Counted from the stretch's first letter, positions 33,378-44,746 are shown. The stretch is 64,000 nt of DNA from Effrenium voratum (GCA_963377175.1 CAUJNA010001469.1:806501-870500), one strand, 5' to 3'. The notes: generated from the sequence alone by a model not told the origin. A program made the numbers and translations.

Positions 33378-33578
33378 GCCCGCACAGAGGCCTCCTACGT
33401 ATTACGCCCCCAAGGCGACGTCGGTGTGACGCGCAAAAAGCGTCGGACGCAAGGCGACCCCATTTCCACCGGGCGGCAAATGCGTTTCAGCCATCCGGGC
33501 GTTTTGGAATGGGACGAGCGAGAACTCAACGCAAAATTCAGCAAAGCGAGCGAAAGGATGCCGCGATGGTACAGCAAG
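33378..33578 (+). CDS. Exon-like segment, function unknown
   Basis: Opens right after GCGTAG (ends 33377) and stays open for 67 codons of clearly coding-like, Arg/Lys/Glu-rich sequence: GVTRKKRRTQGDPISTGRQ, FSHPGVLEWDERELNAKF and ERMPRWYSK. GC content is well above that of the flanks. The frame stays open a little further but loses coding character, so the donor is near 33578. I recognise no domain; the basic KKRRTQ segment could be a nuclear targeting signal. It follows a relic of the GGTTTGGATTGG element family by 20-50 bp. Confidence 0.42.
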
Positions 33579-36216
33579 CCTGTTGTTTTGCCTGTTCTGT
33601 GGAGGGCGGAACCCCGATTAAATCAAGCAGCAACAACAAAGGTTGTTTCCTTGTGTGGTTGTTGAAGGGTTTTGGCGGGGGTCCCCTCAAACTTACCCAA
33701 TGGCATTGTCACCGTGGGGAGGTTGCAGGTTTTGTATTGTTTCGCCTGGAATCCACAGGTCTGGGTCTCTGATTCCCGGCTGGGGCGCCCTCTTGTCAGC
33801 GCCAGTCTGTGTGTCCCATGTCCGGGGTCTCCTCTAACGTTCTTCTATAGTATAAACATATGAAGCAGAAAGTGAGACCGATATTCCTGGTGAACCCCAG
33901 AGTTGGGCAAATGCGCCCTGCACAGTAGCTGAGTAGCTTGACCGCGGCTGTGGCAACTTGAGCTGACATGAGGCTCTTGTTCTGCTGGCGAGCAACCCGC
34001 AAATCGCAGTTTAGCTTTCCAGGAGCCCCCGGCAAGATCCATGTGGGTTTGTCTCAAAGGGGAACCCACCAAAAGGAAACGGTTTCAGCCAACAAAAGCA
34101 CACCCGAATCTCGCTTTGGTACCCCTTTTGGGCCAATCCAAAGTGGGTTTCCTTTGCTAAAGGGGACCGGGTATTGAGCCCAAACAGGTCACATAAATAA
34201 AGCCTTAAGGCACTTGGGTCTTATCTTGGGGCTTTACTCGTCGATTGGGGGGCGGGCGGGGTGCTCGCCTGTAGTCGGAGGAAGTGTCCGTTGCTTTGCC
34301 GAACCACCCTTTCAGGGTTAAAAAGTTGAGCCACTTCCAACATGATTAATCTTCGCGAGCTAACTTGAAGCGGGTGGTCTTTGGATGAACCAATCCATTT
34401 GCGCCCCGAGTAATGTTAGGGCCGCTTTGAACCCGGGGTCGCTATTGTAGAATGTGTTTTCTTAGTTTAGAATCCAGTGACTTTCGAGGGTCCCTTCAAT
34501 ATTTGTGCTGCCCATCGCAAAACAAACACCGGGCAAACAAATCCGAGCGTATAATTGGAGTTCCTTGTTCGAAGTGGTCCCCAAACCATCAAATGTCAGA
34601 TATTGTCCTTATGTGGTTGAAATTCCCAAATCAGAGACTTGGCCTTGTATTGTTGAAGGGTGGTTCATCCTTTTGCAATACCATATTTAGTTATCGGACT
34701 CTGAAGGGCAATGCTAAATTAATGCTGGGAATCAGAGAGTAAGCCTTGGCCTTGGCAATGCAAATTTATAATTGGCAATGCCAAGCAAGTCGAAGTCGAA
34801 TCCAGACCCACAACGTTCTCACTAAAGACATCCCCGGTGACTGGTGGCACTGTTCGGGGGGCGGGGGGGGTCTTAAAGCAGCTCCAGCATGAGTGCTTCT
34901 CCAAATGGGTGTACCTCGTTTTTTGTTCTGGGTTCACAGGAAAACCAAAAGGAAAACCACAGTTTTAGTGGATTTCCTTCCGAGAAAAAAAGAAGAAAAA
35001 AAGGAAAGCAACAAAAACCACAACGCCCAAATCGCTGAAAGCGCGTTTTTCCCTGGAGACTCACATGGACGCCGTGCGCGCCACTCCTCCGCGCCAAAAT
35101 AACCCCGCCGCCGCCACGACAGGAGCCCATCGAAACGGATGAAGCGCACCAGCGCCAAGATCTTCTCGAAGTCCTACTGGATCCTCGGCCTTTTGATCGC
35201 TCGGTTTGGTCTTCCGGAACTTGGTTCCAAAAAGGGAAAGCCGGAAAACCTAAATGAAGCTGAACAGAAGCACCATTTCGGGGGGGCGCTCGGTTTGGTC
35301 TTGGGGAACAAAGGTTCGGGACAGGAAACCAATAGAAAGCTAAGATGTTGTTGCAATTTCAAGCCTCTGGGGCGTTCAGGCCCCAGACTTCCCCTTGCAA
35401 AGTTCCTTTTTTAGAAGGCTTTCAAGTGGAAGCTCTTCCAAAAGGAAGCTGAAGCACCATGTTGGGGGTCCCCTATTTTAAGACACACCCAGCTATCTTT
35501 TGTGGGGTATGACGTCAACCCTCTATATATTTGGAGGTGTTTGCCGCGGTTTCCCCATTTGTTTTCCAAAACATCCTTCAAACAAACGGAATGTTGAGTA
35601 AGGGGTATCTTGGGCGACCCTTTGAATGGGTTCTAACAGGTCAACCGGATGAAACGCGCATGATTGTCCGGTGCAAGCGATCGGAGCCGGTTTTCGGATG
35701 GGACCCCTGACTCTCGGTTGACCCCCGGGGGTGGATTGCATGTAGCAAATTCAGCCGCGCCCAAGCGCCCTATAGGCACTTTTAGTCGGACCTCGTTTAA
35801 TGGGTAACTGGAGAAGCCTACATGCTACATAAACCTGAATATATGACTTCTCGCCACTCAATACCCGAGTTTCTGCTCTTTGTATTTTGGAAGGAGCATT
35901 GAAGTGGCAAACAACAAGTCTAGAGTTGTTTGGACCACTCCACTCAGGAAGTGAGGTTAGAACCAAAAGTCAGCTCGGGTTTTCTCGGGCGCTGCATTTA
36001 GTGGTGCCTGTGGAGGAGGGGGACAAATAAACCGGCCAACAAATGGTGTCCGATGAAACCCAGGGCCATGATATTTCCCCTTAAAGTGAAGTTTGTTGAT
36101 CAGGTTGATTAATTTTGCCATTGGCCGGGTGATGGTGACATATGAGGGCCGTCCTAAAACCCCAGTCTTCGGTTTTAATTATCGCCGAACGGGGAGAAGT
36201 AAAAGTTGTCAAAAGC
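33579..36216. other. Non-coding stretch
   Basis: No gene supported. A short GC-rich piece at about 35050-35185 (MKRTSAKIFSKSYWILG in one frame) may be exonic. Dispersed AACCAAAAGGAAAACCAC and CACTCAGGAAGTGAGG words recur at about 34940 and 35940. A G-rich run lies at about 34856-34870. Confidence 0.35.
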
Positions 36217-36835
36217 TGTGCGCGCGCAAGGAGCGCGCAAGTGCGGCCCAAGGGACGCGCAAGGTTACAGTTTTGAAGGGTTTCATGTACTGATGTTGCC
36301 TAGCTTCATGAAAGGAGGTGATATGTTCTTGCTGTACTTGTGCTTTTCGAATCAGTCAGACGCCAAACGAAGCCAAAGCTTCTGCGGTCATGACTTCAAC
36401 CATCAACAATTGACACGACAAAATCCGCGCAAGCCGCGCGCAAGCCGCGCGCAAGTTGCGCGCAAGCACGAGAAGCCCCAGCGAGACTCTAGCCGTGCTG
36501 TCTCGGATGTCCTTAGCGGCGCGGTTCAAGCAACGGATAGGCACCCGCAACATGCACTTTCCTTCTTTCAGGCTGTGTCCAAGCTGTGTGGCAGAGCCTG
36601 CTGCTCTTTCTGTTGGGTCAAGGGTATGTTGCTGGCATTGAATTGCCGGGAGCGACCTCAGCGGGAAAAGTCTTTGTGGGTTGCTGTGTGAACGACAAAC
36701 ACACTGCTTAGAAAAGCTTGCGCGCAATCCACACGAAAACTTCGCAAACCGAGATCAACGAAAACGAATTTCTGCGCCACTGCGCGCGCAAGTACGCGCA
36801 AGTGCCGCGCAAGTGCGGCCCAAGGGCCAAATCGC
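36217..36835. repeat. Scattered GCGCAAG repeats
   Basis: The heptamer GCGCAAG occurs about a dozen times in three clusters (36222-36255, 36427-36470, 36783-36830). GCGCAAGTGCGGCCCAAGGG occurs exactly twice, about 580 bp apart. Spacing is irregular, so it is not a simple tandem array. Confidence 0.7.
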
Positions 36836-38667
36836 GGGCAAAGGAATATAGGACAACCCCCATATAAACCCTGCAAGCATGGCATGTCAAACGTTCTCGC
36901 CTTGTTGAGCCAAGACGCCCTCTCCGAGTTTGATGCATACGCAAACGCCATTAAAAGCGTGGGCCCACGGCGCAGGGGAGTCTGATCACAAGAGTTGGGC
37001 CATTGAAAGCATTAATTACCTCGTCCATCAGATGTTCTGGGGTGTTCAGGTGGATAATGGGACCCCCTGTAGTGTGGCTGTATACCGTGCTACCCTTCTG
37101 CCTGGATTGTCTTCAGATGCATGGCAGGTCGGAACAAAAGGATTCGGCCAAAGGTTTCGACCTGTCGTAGCTTCAACGTTCCGCAGGTGATGCTGTGTGT
37201 GTGTGTGTGTGTTTTGTGTGTCTTTTAGGACACAGAAGGGTCAGGTTTCCCTCAATGTACTTGGTGGGTTGGATTCTTGTCATGGTAAAGAGCAAATTGG
37301 ACGCCAGTTCCGAACCTACAAGCCACGAATCCAAGCCGCCAGGCAGAGGGAAGCTGGAAGGTTGGTTTAAAGCATCCGAAAACCATTTAGGGATCCATTT
37401 CAAGACGCCAAATGAGCGTGGTGCGGACCCAGCCTTGAGGAACTACTTCTTGGTCACGATGCGCTTCACTCATGCCTGGGCCTGTTTTCATGCCGCAATG
37501 CGGGTGGGTTTGTGTCCAAATGAGTTTTAAACCACCAACGATCGCTGGTATCCCAATATAGTTTCCCCTTGGTTTCCGTTTTGAAACAGCCCAAAAACAA
37601 TCCACAGTTATATGCTTGTGCACCGAGATACCGTCTTTCTCGGGGCACTCACAGGGATATTAGCTTGCCGCTGAAGAAACGAAACAAGAAGCCGAAGATC
37701 TTGCACGTCGCTGGAAACTCTTTGTGTTGCACTCTAGGTAAACTCGTGCCCCAATGTGAATGAATGCTTTGAGGAACTGTATGATTGGACGGGTGTGTCT
37801 TGGTGTCGCTCTTGAGTCAAATCAAAACTCATTGGGAGGATTCTAATGCTTTTGACGGATAGATTTTGATGACAACGACCCCGCAAGCCCTGACTGTAGC
37901 GACGGCCATGAGCACCAAGATTGTGGTGCCTTGGTGCTTCAGGAAGTCAGTCATTGAATCGGGGACCAGATCGCATTAGACCGGATATCGGGGACAAGTT
38001 GCAAACCGCCGTGACGTCCTGCATTTTGAAGGTGTGTTGTGATTCTGAGGGTACCCTTTTGGGTATCAATTTAAACCACCATTTTTGGGGACACACCTGA
38101 CACACCCAAATGCGTAGGCCCAAGCGGTATCCCCGACAGCCTCAGCAACCCCGAGCTCTCGAGCAACCAAGCCCGGGCCGCCCCCAAAGCATTGGCTAGG
38201 ACTATATAGCGGTCATTCAGGATGCCTTCCAATTACAGTACAAAGGAACAATGTCTTTTGGAGGTCTCATGCAAGTGAAAGAAGGTTGTTTTTGATTCGG
38301 TGGTGGGTTTCAAACTTGAAAGTCACCCCCCCGCCTCATTTGTAGTTGTTAGGATGTGTTTCCGTTTGAATTAACCAACAACGCGTGGCCACAAGTTCGT
38401 TGGGTCCACTGGGCCCCGCTACCTTTAAAGGGAAGCCGGTTGTTGTCGCGGTGATGGTGTGAGTATTGAAGGTGGTTGGCCCTCCGCTCAAATAACTCCC
38501 CTTTTCAAATCCCTATATGCTTTGGTTTAGGTTGGTTTGCTGTAAACAAGGGCGCTGTACTGGACGCTTTGCTTTTTCCCGCAAATTAACCACTATAGGC
38601 CGGGACTCAGTGTGCCTCAAAATAGTATGCTTTGTGGATAAGGGAGTCCTGCCCCCTAAATAACCTA
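36836..38667. other. Non-coding stretch
   Basis: A short GT run lies at about 37194-37212. Open frames of 60-110 codons are featureless. 37000-37190 is open and slightly protein-like (VHQMFWGVQVDNGTPCSV) but unsupported. Confidence 0.35.
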
Positions 38668-38740
38668 ACCCAGTGCTTCCAGCTGCCACTACAATAGGTA
38701 ACCCTTCCGGTTGATTACCTCTATTCTGGTCACCTAACCT
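38668..38740 (+). mobile_element. CCCAGTGCTTCC family, partial copy
   Basis: ACCCAGTGCTTCCAGCTGCC, then CACTA and GGTAACCC, matching the terminal part of the element at 4985-5112. The matching inverted end is absent; a degenerate direct copy (TAACCTCGTGCTTCTGC) lies about 70 bp downstream. Confidence 0.5.
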
Positions 38741-38767
38741 CGTGCTTCTGCGTTTCGCCAAAGGTAC

Positions 38768-38959
38768 GTGAGCCTTTCAGAGGGTTGGTTACCCAGTGTT
38801 GCCATGGATGGGTTGAATGGGTTTTCGCTGGTGACCAACTCCAACGCCCAGAAGCGGGGAATGAATCGACTCCAGGTGCCCTTCGGGTGCGGGGTGTGGC
38901 CGGCCTTCTGGACCCACGCGCCGCAGGGGGCCCAAGCCGAGAAACAAAAATCCAAATGG
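38768..38959 (+). CDS. Glycoside hydrolase family 16 (beta-glucanase-like) exon
   Basis: One frame contains RLQVPFGCGVWPAFWTHAP, with GCGVWPAFWT at 38885-38914. This is the conserved strand before the catalytic site of GH16 enzymes (laminarinases, endo-beta-1,3-glucanases and relatives), where the next block is normally W-P-x-x-G-E-I-D with the catalytic acids. That block is not in this exon; after THAPQ the sequence becomes Lys/Gln-rich and probably intronic, so the exon likely ends near 38920. Upstream residues NGFSLVTNSNAQKRGMN fit the preceding strand. I found no exon with the E-I-D motif downstream in the window. It is therefore either separated by a long intron or the gene is a relic. 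GH16 enzymes cleave or remodel beta-1,3-glucans, usually as secreted proteins. Confidence 0.5.
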
Positions 38960-39022
38960 GTTCAGTGGGGAAAACGTCAAAGCGCCACATGATGGGAGAA
39001 GCCACTTTTCAGACCTGTCAGC

Positions 39023-39108
39023 TTGGATTGGTAGTTTGGATTGGTTTGGTTTTTCTCAAGGGAAACCACCCTCATTCAAAATGTCACCTTCAAACCACCA
39101 ATCCAAAG
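39023..39108. mobile_element. Small TIR element, GGTTTGGATTGG family
   Basis: Left end TTGGATTGGTAGTTTGGATT, right end AAACCACCAATCCAAAG: an imperfect inverted pair about 86 bp apart. The same right end followed by AGAGGGAAGCTGA recurs in other copies. Confidence 0.55.
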
Positions 39109-39804
39109 AAATAGTTAGAGGGAAGCTGATCCCGTGAGTTGGGACAAAGGGCCCCGGTTTTGCGGCGGGAAAGTCCAAGTCAGCTGCCGAAGGCCAGGAT
39201 CCACGACGGACAAGAATCGGTTCAGGCACTTCAAAGGGGACCCGAAAAGCGGTTTGGCGCCCTACAAGATGGGTCACAGCCCCAGTGGAAGAGGAGGTCA
39301 AGTAACACTTCACTTGCAAGTGACAGCATGTGATCCAATTTCGGCAAGCCACCATCGCATAAGGGTGACGACCCCGTGGCCATGGTTTTGGACCCGCCGC
39401 TTCTCCAACTGCATGGATTCCGCCAGCATTTTATTCACAAACTTTCAGGTTGGTTGGGGAAACTTAGAGGACACCGTCATGGGGTTTTGTCTTTGAGGCA
39501 CAAGGTTCGGTTTATGCGATGTGCATGGTTCATTTGGGGACCGACATGAGGGACTCTTGGAATTTCCAACAAGAATCGGGGGACTCTCTAATTCTCGCAT
39601 GTCAAGTATAGAGGAAAAGAGTAAGGTGACTCTGGCAATAGTTTTTTTGTAGATGGCAAAGCAATGCCTGTGAGGTAATCGGTGCAAGAAACAGACGTGT
39701 ATTTGAACACTGCAGTGACACACTCCCAGGCGCACAACCCCACCCCCACGCCCATGCACATGCACACGCACATGCGCCTCACTCACACTCACTCTCTCCC
39801 TCAC

Positions 39805-40074
39805 TCCACCCCACCCCACCCCACCCCACCCCACCCCACCCCACCCCACCCCACCCCAACCCAACCCAACCCAACCCAACCCAACCCAACCCAACCCACC
39901 CCACCCCACCCCACCCCACCCCACCCCACCCCACCCCACCCCACCCCACCCCACCCCACCCCACTCCACTCCACTCCACTCCACTCCACTCCACTCCACT
40001 CCACTCCACTCCACTCCACTCCACTCCACTCCACTCCACTCCACTCCACTCCACTCCACTCCACACACACACAC
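39805..40074 (-). repeat. Pentanucleotide satellite (CCCCA / CCCAA / CCACT)
   Basis: A 5 bp period over about 260 bp. Blocks in order are CCCCA, CCCAA (about 8 units), CCCCA again, then CCACT (about 20 units), ending in a short CA run. The + strand is nearly free of G; the − strand is (GGGGT)n-like and could form G-quadruplexes. Long stop-free frames across it on both strands are by-products. Confidence 0.95.
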
Positions 40075-40497
40075 GCACTCGTACACGTCCGCACACTGTC
40101 GCTCGTGCGCGCGCACGCGCAATAATGTTTCTTGCCAGCGTTGTGACATTTGACCTGACGCCAGAGATTTGTTGTTTGTTAACAAGTCATCTCAGGCAAC
40201 CTTCCATCTAGTTGGATAGTGAAAACGAGGGTTAAACCGAAAAGAACCCAAGTGTGCCATGCGAAAAGGAGACAGGGCACAGGATGAAAACAAAAATGGA
40301 AAGCAACATCGTGTTCAGGGGACCAAACCTTGTTTTGAGAAACACCCATAGAAAGGCGCCAAGAAACAGGGCGCCACTTGTTTCTCAGATCCAGGCGCTC
40401 GGTGTGGCCCAACGGAGGCAAGAAATCAGCGGGGAGGAGTGAATGGAGCGATTCGAATCGCCCATGAACCAGAGTCCATCATGGATTTGTCTTGCTT

Positions 40498-40577
40498 TAG
40501 AGAAAGAGAAAGAGAGAAAGACAAAGAGAGAGAGAGAGAGAGCGAGAGAGAGAAAGATAAAGAGAGAAAGAGAGAAC
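40498..40577 (+). repeat. GA-rich purine tract
   Basis: About 80 bp of AAAGAG/GAGA repeats, nearly all purine on the + strand. A − strand frame would be Ser/Leu-rich and is not a gene. Confidence 0.9.
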
Positions 40578-41756
40578 CACAAAATGGATTTCGGTTTTCT
40601 GAATGGTTTCCCTGAGAAAAAAGCAGGGGTACTCTTAGCAACACAGAAACACTGCAGGGAGACGCATCTCGCCTCAACCGAGATGGAAGACAAACTCGGC
40701 ATGTTGTTATCAACGTTTTACCTTAAGCCAAGTTCAGAAGCATTGGTGGTTGCTCGCTTAACTTAACTCAGAGTCGGTTTCTAGGAAGAACCGAAATACT
40801 GCCTCGTTCTAAGGGTTTCTTGGTGCATTGCAAGGAAGTGCTCGGGGATCAAAATGGCTCGATGCACCATCAGAAGGAATGTCGCATGCTCTGAGTCTAA
40901 AGTTGAAGACCAAGCTACGACATGTCGGTGTCAACCGCTGTTCCCGCGATTTCTACTTCCTCCCGAGCCCACGGAAAACGTGGGGTACCCTTTGCTGGCC
41001 AGTGGTTGTATATGGCTATGCGTCGAAACCCCGTACTTTCAGTGAACATCCCAATCCCCACTAAAATAGACTAGAACGGGTGGTGCACCTACCTCAAAAT
41101 GGTACCATCGGTGTTGACCCACGGACATATCCCATTAAGCCCCCGGTAGCTTTGGTTCCGTGGAAGGCATCGCTTCCCTCTCAGCTCGCAGGCGAACTGG
41201 ATATCTTAGAGTGGGCGCGGGGCCTGACGGGCGCTGGATAGGTCTTCCGAACTTTGTCTCAGAAGACTGCACCAACCCCTCCCCCCCCAAAAAAACAACA
41301 ACAGGTAATCTTCCTTTGGTTTCCCTTTAAACCGCCAACGCAAAGGGTACCCTAAATAAATTGATATCATTTGGTCCATTAAAGCCTGCGATTGAGGCTC
41401 GGTACTTCAAGGGGTGATTCAAATTATTTTCACCCATCGTGATCAATAGAGATTCCACACTTGTTTTCCCCCAGGAGTTTGGCAACCATTTCTTGAAGAG
41501 AAGGATGCCACCTACTCAGACGGATGGAATCACATCTTTTTAAGTGATGGTTATGCTGATACATGATGTGGGTGCTTGTGTATGTGCCTTTGTGTGTGTG
41601 TGCCTTTGTGTGCGCCTGTGCTTTTGCGTGTGCGCGTGCGCGCTCGTGCAAGAGTGCATGTGTCACTTGTACACACGCGTTGATTGAATTATCATGTTTG
41701 TCTGATTGGTGTTTGGTGCGTGGGTGGAGGGGTTGTTTCGCGTGTCCGTTTGTTGT
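40578..41756. other. Non-coding stretch
   Basis: Contains the inverted ATGGTACC-family copy at 41013-41108. GTGT/GCGC-rich DNA begins at about 41570. No gene supported. Confidence 0.4.
41013..41108 (-). repeat. Dispersed repeat ATGGTACC family, inverted copy
   Basis: On the − strand it reads ATGGTACCATTTTGAGGTAG, then GTGC, TTTTAGTGGGGATTGGGATG and TTCACTG. It matches the copies at 25931 and 59837, more diverged at its far end. Confidence 0.75.
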
Positions 41757-41783
41757 TTGTTTGTTTGTTTGCTGGTTGGTTGG

Positions 41784-41820
<37 letters not shown>

Positions 41821-41870
41821 CGCTTGGTCGGTCGGTCGGTCGGTCGGTCGGTCGGTCGGTCGGTCTGTGC
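41757..41870 (+). repeat. Tetranucleotide block repeat
   Basis: Successive blocks of TTTG, GGTT, GCTT (about 9 units) and GGTC (about 10 units), all with a 4 bp period and almost no A on this strand. A CGT triplet run follows at 41941-41955. The neat block order suggests stepwise mutation and expansion of one tetranucleotide array. Confidence 0.93.
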
Positions 41871-42251
41871 GAGTGTTTCTTTTGTGCTCTTAGCTGTTTG
41901 TGTGGTTGGTTGTTGCCGGAGTGGCCGTTTCTGCTGCCATCGTCGTCGTCGTCGTTCCCGTCATCGTTGTTGTTGGTGCTGTTTCTGCTGTTCATGATTC
42001 CAAGTGTGACTCTGTTTGTTTGTGATTCCGAATCCGATCGTGATTAGTCGGCGACTGTGATTCAGATTGTGATTTGCGGGTCAATCTGAATCTGATGTTT
42101 TTTGCAGGTCACTGTGAATCTAATCGTGATTTGGTTTTGACCGTAGATCTAATTATTTATTTTTGTTGTGCAGGTTTGTCACAAGTTAGGAGACTCCCCT
42201 CCAGAACACAAAATGGTACCGTTTTCCTATGTTCATCTATGCCTCCTTCAA

Positions 42252-42453
42252 AGAACCCCAACAAAAAGCGACATGTTGGTCGAGCCGAAGGGCCCACAAC
42301 TTTGGAAAAACCGGCGGGGAGCGTTCGTCTCAGGCGAACGACTTCCCAGGGCAGGTCTCCTTCCACACGGGGGAGCGCAACAAGTGCCGGCTCCATCACC
42401 AGGTGCTTTCGCCGAAAGCTTCGTTTGGTGCCAACATTCGGGGAAGCCTTACT
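42252..42453 (+). CDS. Exon-like segment, function unknown
   Basis: A GC-rich segment open in two + frames. One reads RAHNFGKTGGERSSQANDFP then GQVSFHTGERNKCRLHHQ; HTGERNKC recalls a C2H2 zinc-finger linker, but the Cys/His spacing of a finger is not present. The other frame is equally open. It stops exactly where a long-TIR element begins (42454), so the element may mark the exon-intron edge. Frame and function undecided. Confidence 0.27.
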
Positions 42454-42587
42454 GTTGAACCCCATATCAATCAACCCCAGTTTTTTGATAGGGGGTGTTC
42501 CCTCCAAAAGTGATGATTCCCTACATGTCCCTACTCAACCCAGGAACACCCCCCCATCAATAAACTGGGGTTGATTACGGGGTCAAC
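42454..42587. mobile_element. Small element with long terminal inverted repeats
   Basis: 134 bp. The two ends pair over about 45 bp: left GTTGAACCCC, ATCAACCCCAGTTT and TTGATAGGGGG-TGTTCC; the right end is the reverse complement with a few mismatches and one-base gaps. The central loop is about 45 bp. It would form a very stable hairpin. No coding capacity. Typical of a MITE or introner-like element; no other copy noticed here. Confidence 0.75.
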
Positions 42588-42811
42588 ATTAGTTGGTGGT
42601 TGGTGGTCCAGGGACTTGAAGCTCTTACCCTCTTTCCAATTATGGAAGTGGACGAGCGGGGGCTTCCCCAAAAGGCAAGTGGTTGTCCAAAACCTTCCAA
42701 TCGGCAGCTTCCATGATGGTTGGTGATGTGGATTGGTGGTCTGGGGAGTTCAACCCCTCGTTTTTGCGTAATTGCCAAGATGCGTGCTTCTCACAATAGT
42801 CAGGTACCCCC

Positions 42812-42899
42812 CTGGTTGGTGGTTTGGATTGGTGCTTGGGAATCGAACCACTGAGCCCTGGTTCTTAACCACCAAACCACCAATCCAGACCACCAACTG
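42812..42899. mobile_element. Small TIR element, GGTTTGGATTGG family, best copy
   Basis: 88 bp with about 23 bp inverted ends: GGTTGGTGGTTTGGATTGG at the left and ACCACCAATCCAGACCACC-type sequence at the right, three mismatches. Inside is the family core CCCTGGTTCTTAACC. It is followed by AGGGAAGCTGA, as in the other copies. Family relatives: 19003, 33288, 39023, 42717 and 59950. Confidence 0.72.
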
Positions 42900-44282
42900 G
42901 AGGGAAGCTGAAAACATGGCCCTCCTTTTGGGTTGGTGTTACAGGGAAGCCGAAAGCAACCTGCCATTTCTATCTCACAGCCAGAATATCACAAGACCAG
43001 CTAATTTTTAGGATCCAAGTCCTTCATATAATAGCGTTGGTTTGTCATGCTTAAACATTCAAACAATTCGGTTTCCCATCAAATGGGTTCATTGCCTGGT
43101 TCAAACCCAGCTCGCCCAACCCTAAGGGGGGCCCTTGTTGGATTAAGCTTCTCGGCTGGTCCAAGTGCCCCAAGATTTTGACCGTGCTGACCCCAGTACA
43201 TCTGGGGTCCCAAGGGACCCATCTTCTCGAGGAGCTCCCTCATGTTCTGTCGGTTTTGCCAGTGATTGGAGCTTTGTCTTCTGTTCTTTGGCTTCTCTCG
43301 TAAGGTCAAATGGGAAATTCTACAGGGAATCCGTGGGATTTTGGTGGGTGGTTGGCAAACTTAATTGTAAAACATCCTGTGGCGGGTTTCTATGAGAAGG
43401 GCCAATTCCCTTCCTCCAGAACCCCCCCCCTTGCTCAGGAAAGGAGAGTTCGTAATTCATCGGGAAACTGGTTCAAGTTCAGGTTCACCAATATAAGGAC
43501 TGCTATATCAGACTTGTGTGTGTGTGTGTCTCTAAGCTACAATTTGCCAAAGTTGCCCAATTTGCCAGGTTGGGTAAAGGGAAATCAGGAAGCCGTTTTA
43601 GTGGCAGACAATCCATTCAGGAAGTTAGTTATGGTATCCTGTGCTTCCCTTCGGTGTTTCGCCCTTTAAAGGGGCAAGTCTGTTTTTTAAGGTACCCTGT
43701 TTGTGGGGTCGGGTTCTCCTGATGATTAGAGACAAGCCCATAGAGGGGTAGCCCATGGATGGTTTCTACTACGTTGTACCATGGTTTCCGCCGGTTAATG
43801 GGAACAATCACCCTGGTTGATTTTGATGGGTCGCAGTGTCCAATTCCTTGTGGGGGTTCAGGCCACTTTGCACCAGCCGCCACCCACTGTCAATACCGTG
43901 GGTGGTGGGTGGACGTAATGTTGCACCAGTTGATAGGTCAGTCATCCCAATATTCACAGGGTTCCATTCATCCCGACTGGTGCGAAGCGGATTTTGTCCA
44001 TCCGCTGGATGAACGAAATTCTGTGTAAGAAACCCTGCAACGATGATCCCCCCCCGCAGTAAACACCCAACAAGTCCATCCACAGCGTGGACTTGAGAGA
44101 TCCTGCAATGTTTCCCCCCCTGGGAGAAATGCCACCACTGGTTTCCTCCTGGTTTCAAAGTGGCGCGCGGCGGATTTGGCCCATTGCAGGCGATGAATCC
44201 CCCCGGCTGCACGCCGATGCCCGGCGCCCAAGCTGCGAGGGGCGGCGTACGCGGGTCCTGGGCTCCAGTTGGCTTTGGCTTG

Positions 44283-44376
44283 CCTGGAGTCTCCTTCTAA
44301 CCCATACAAAATGGTTGGTCATTACCCAAAATCATGGGGTCATGGACCCATTTTAAAGGGTCATGGAGACTCCAGG
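44283..44376. mobile_element. Small TIR element, CCTGGAGTCTCC ends
   Basis: 94 bp with perfect 12 bp ends (CCTGGAGTCTCC and its reverse complement GGAGACTCCAGG). The pairing continues imperfectly inward, with AAAATGG on one side and CCATTTT on the other. No coding capacity. Confidence 0.65.
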
Positions 44377-44746
44377 TGTTTTTTCCTTTTATTGGAGCTT
44401 CCTTTACGCCTGTGTCTCACAAGGGAGGCAGTTTTTGTGGGAAGCCGAAAGGAAACCGAAAGGGTTCCATGGAGCGGCTGGATTGGGTTCCAGAGGTCCG
44501 GTGCGGTTGGGGCTTTTTCTTTGCTCTGTTTCTTTGAATGGGTCAAAAAGTCTCAAGGCTGACCGCCTAGGGTTAGTTGTGCGATGCAGTATCAAATACA
44601 ATTCTATGCCGCGTGCTTGCTTCGTTGCTAGAGTGTCAATCCCAGCAACGCACAACAGAACGCACACAAACTCAGCATCAGTTCTAGCAAACTCCATGAA
44701 ACCCTGCTGTCCAAACAATGCCATGCCTCAACGACTACAGACTTAG

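Noticed and set aside
39445..40185. 246-codon − frame rich in Gly/Val/Trp
   Set aside because: By-product of the CCCCA/CCACT pentanucleotide array.
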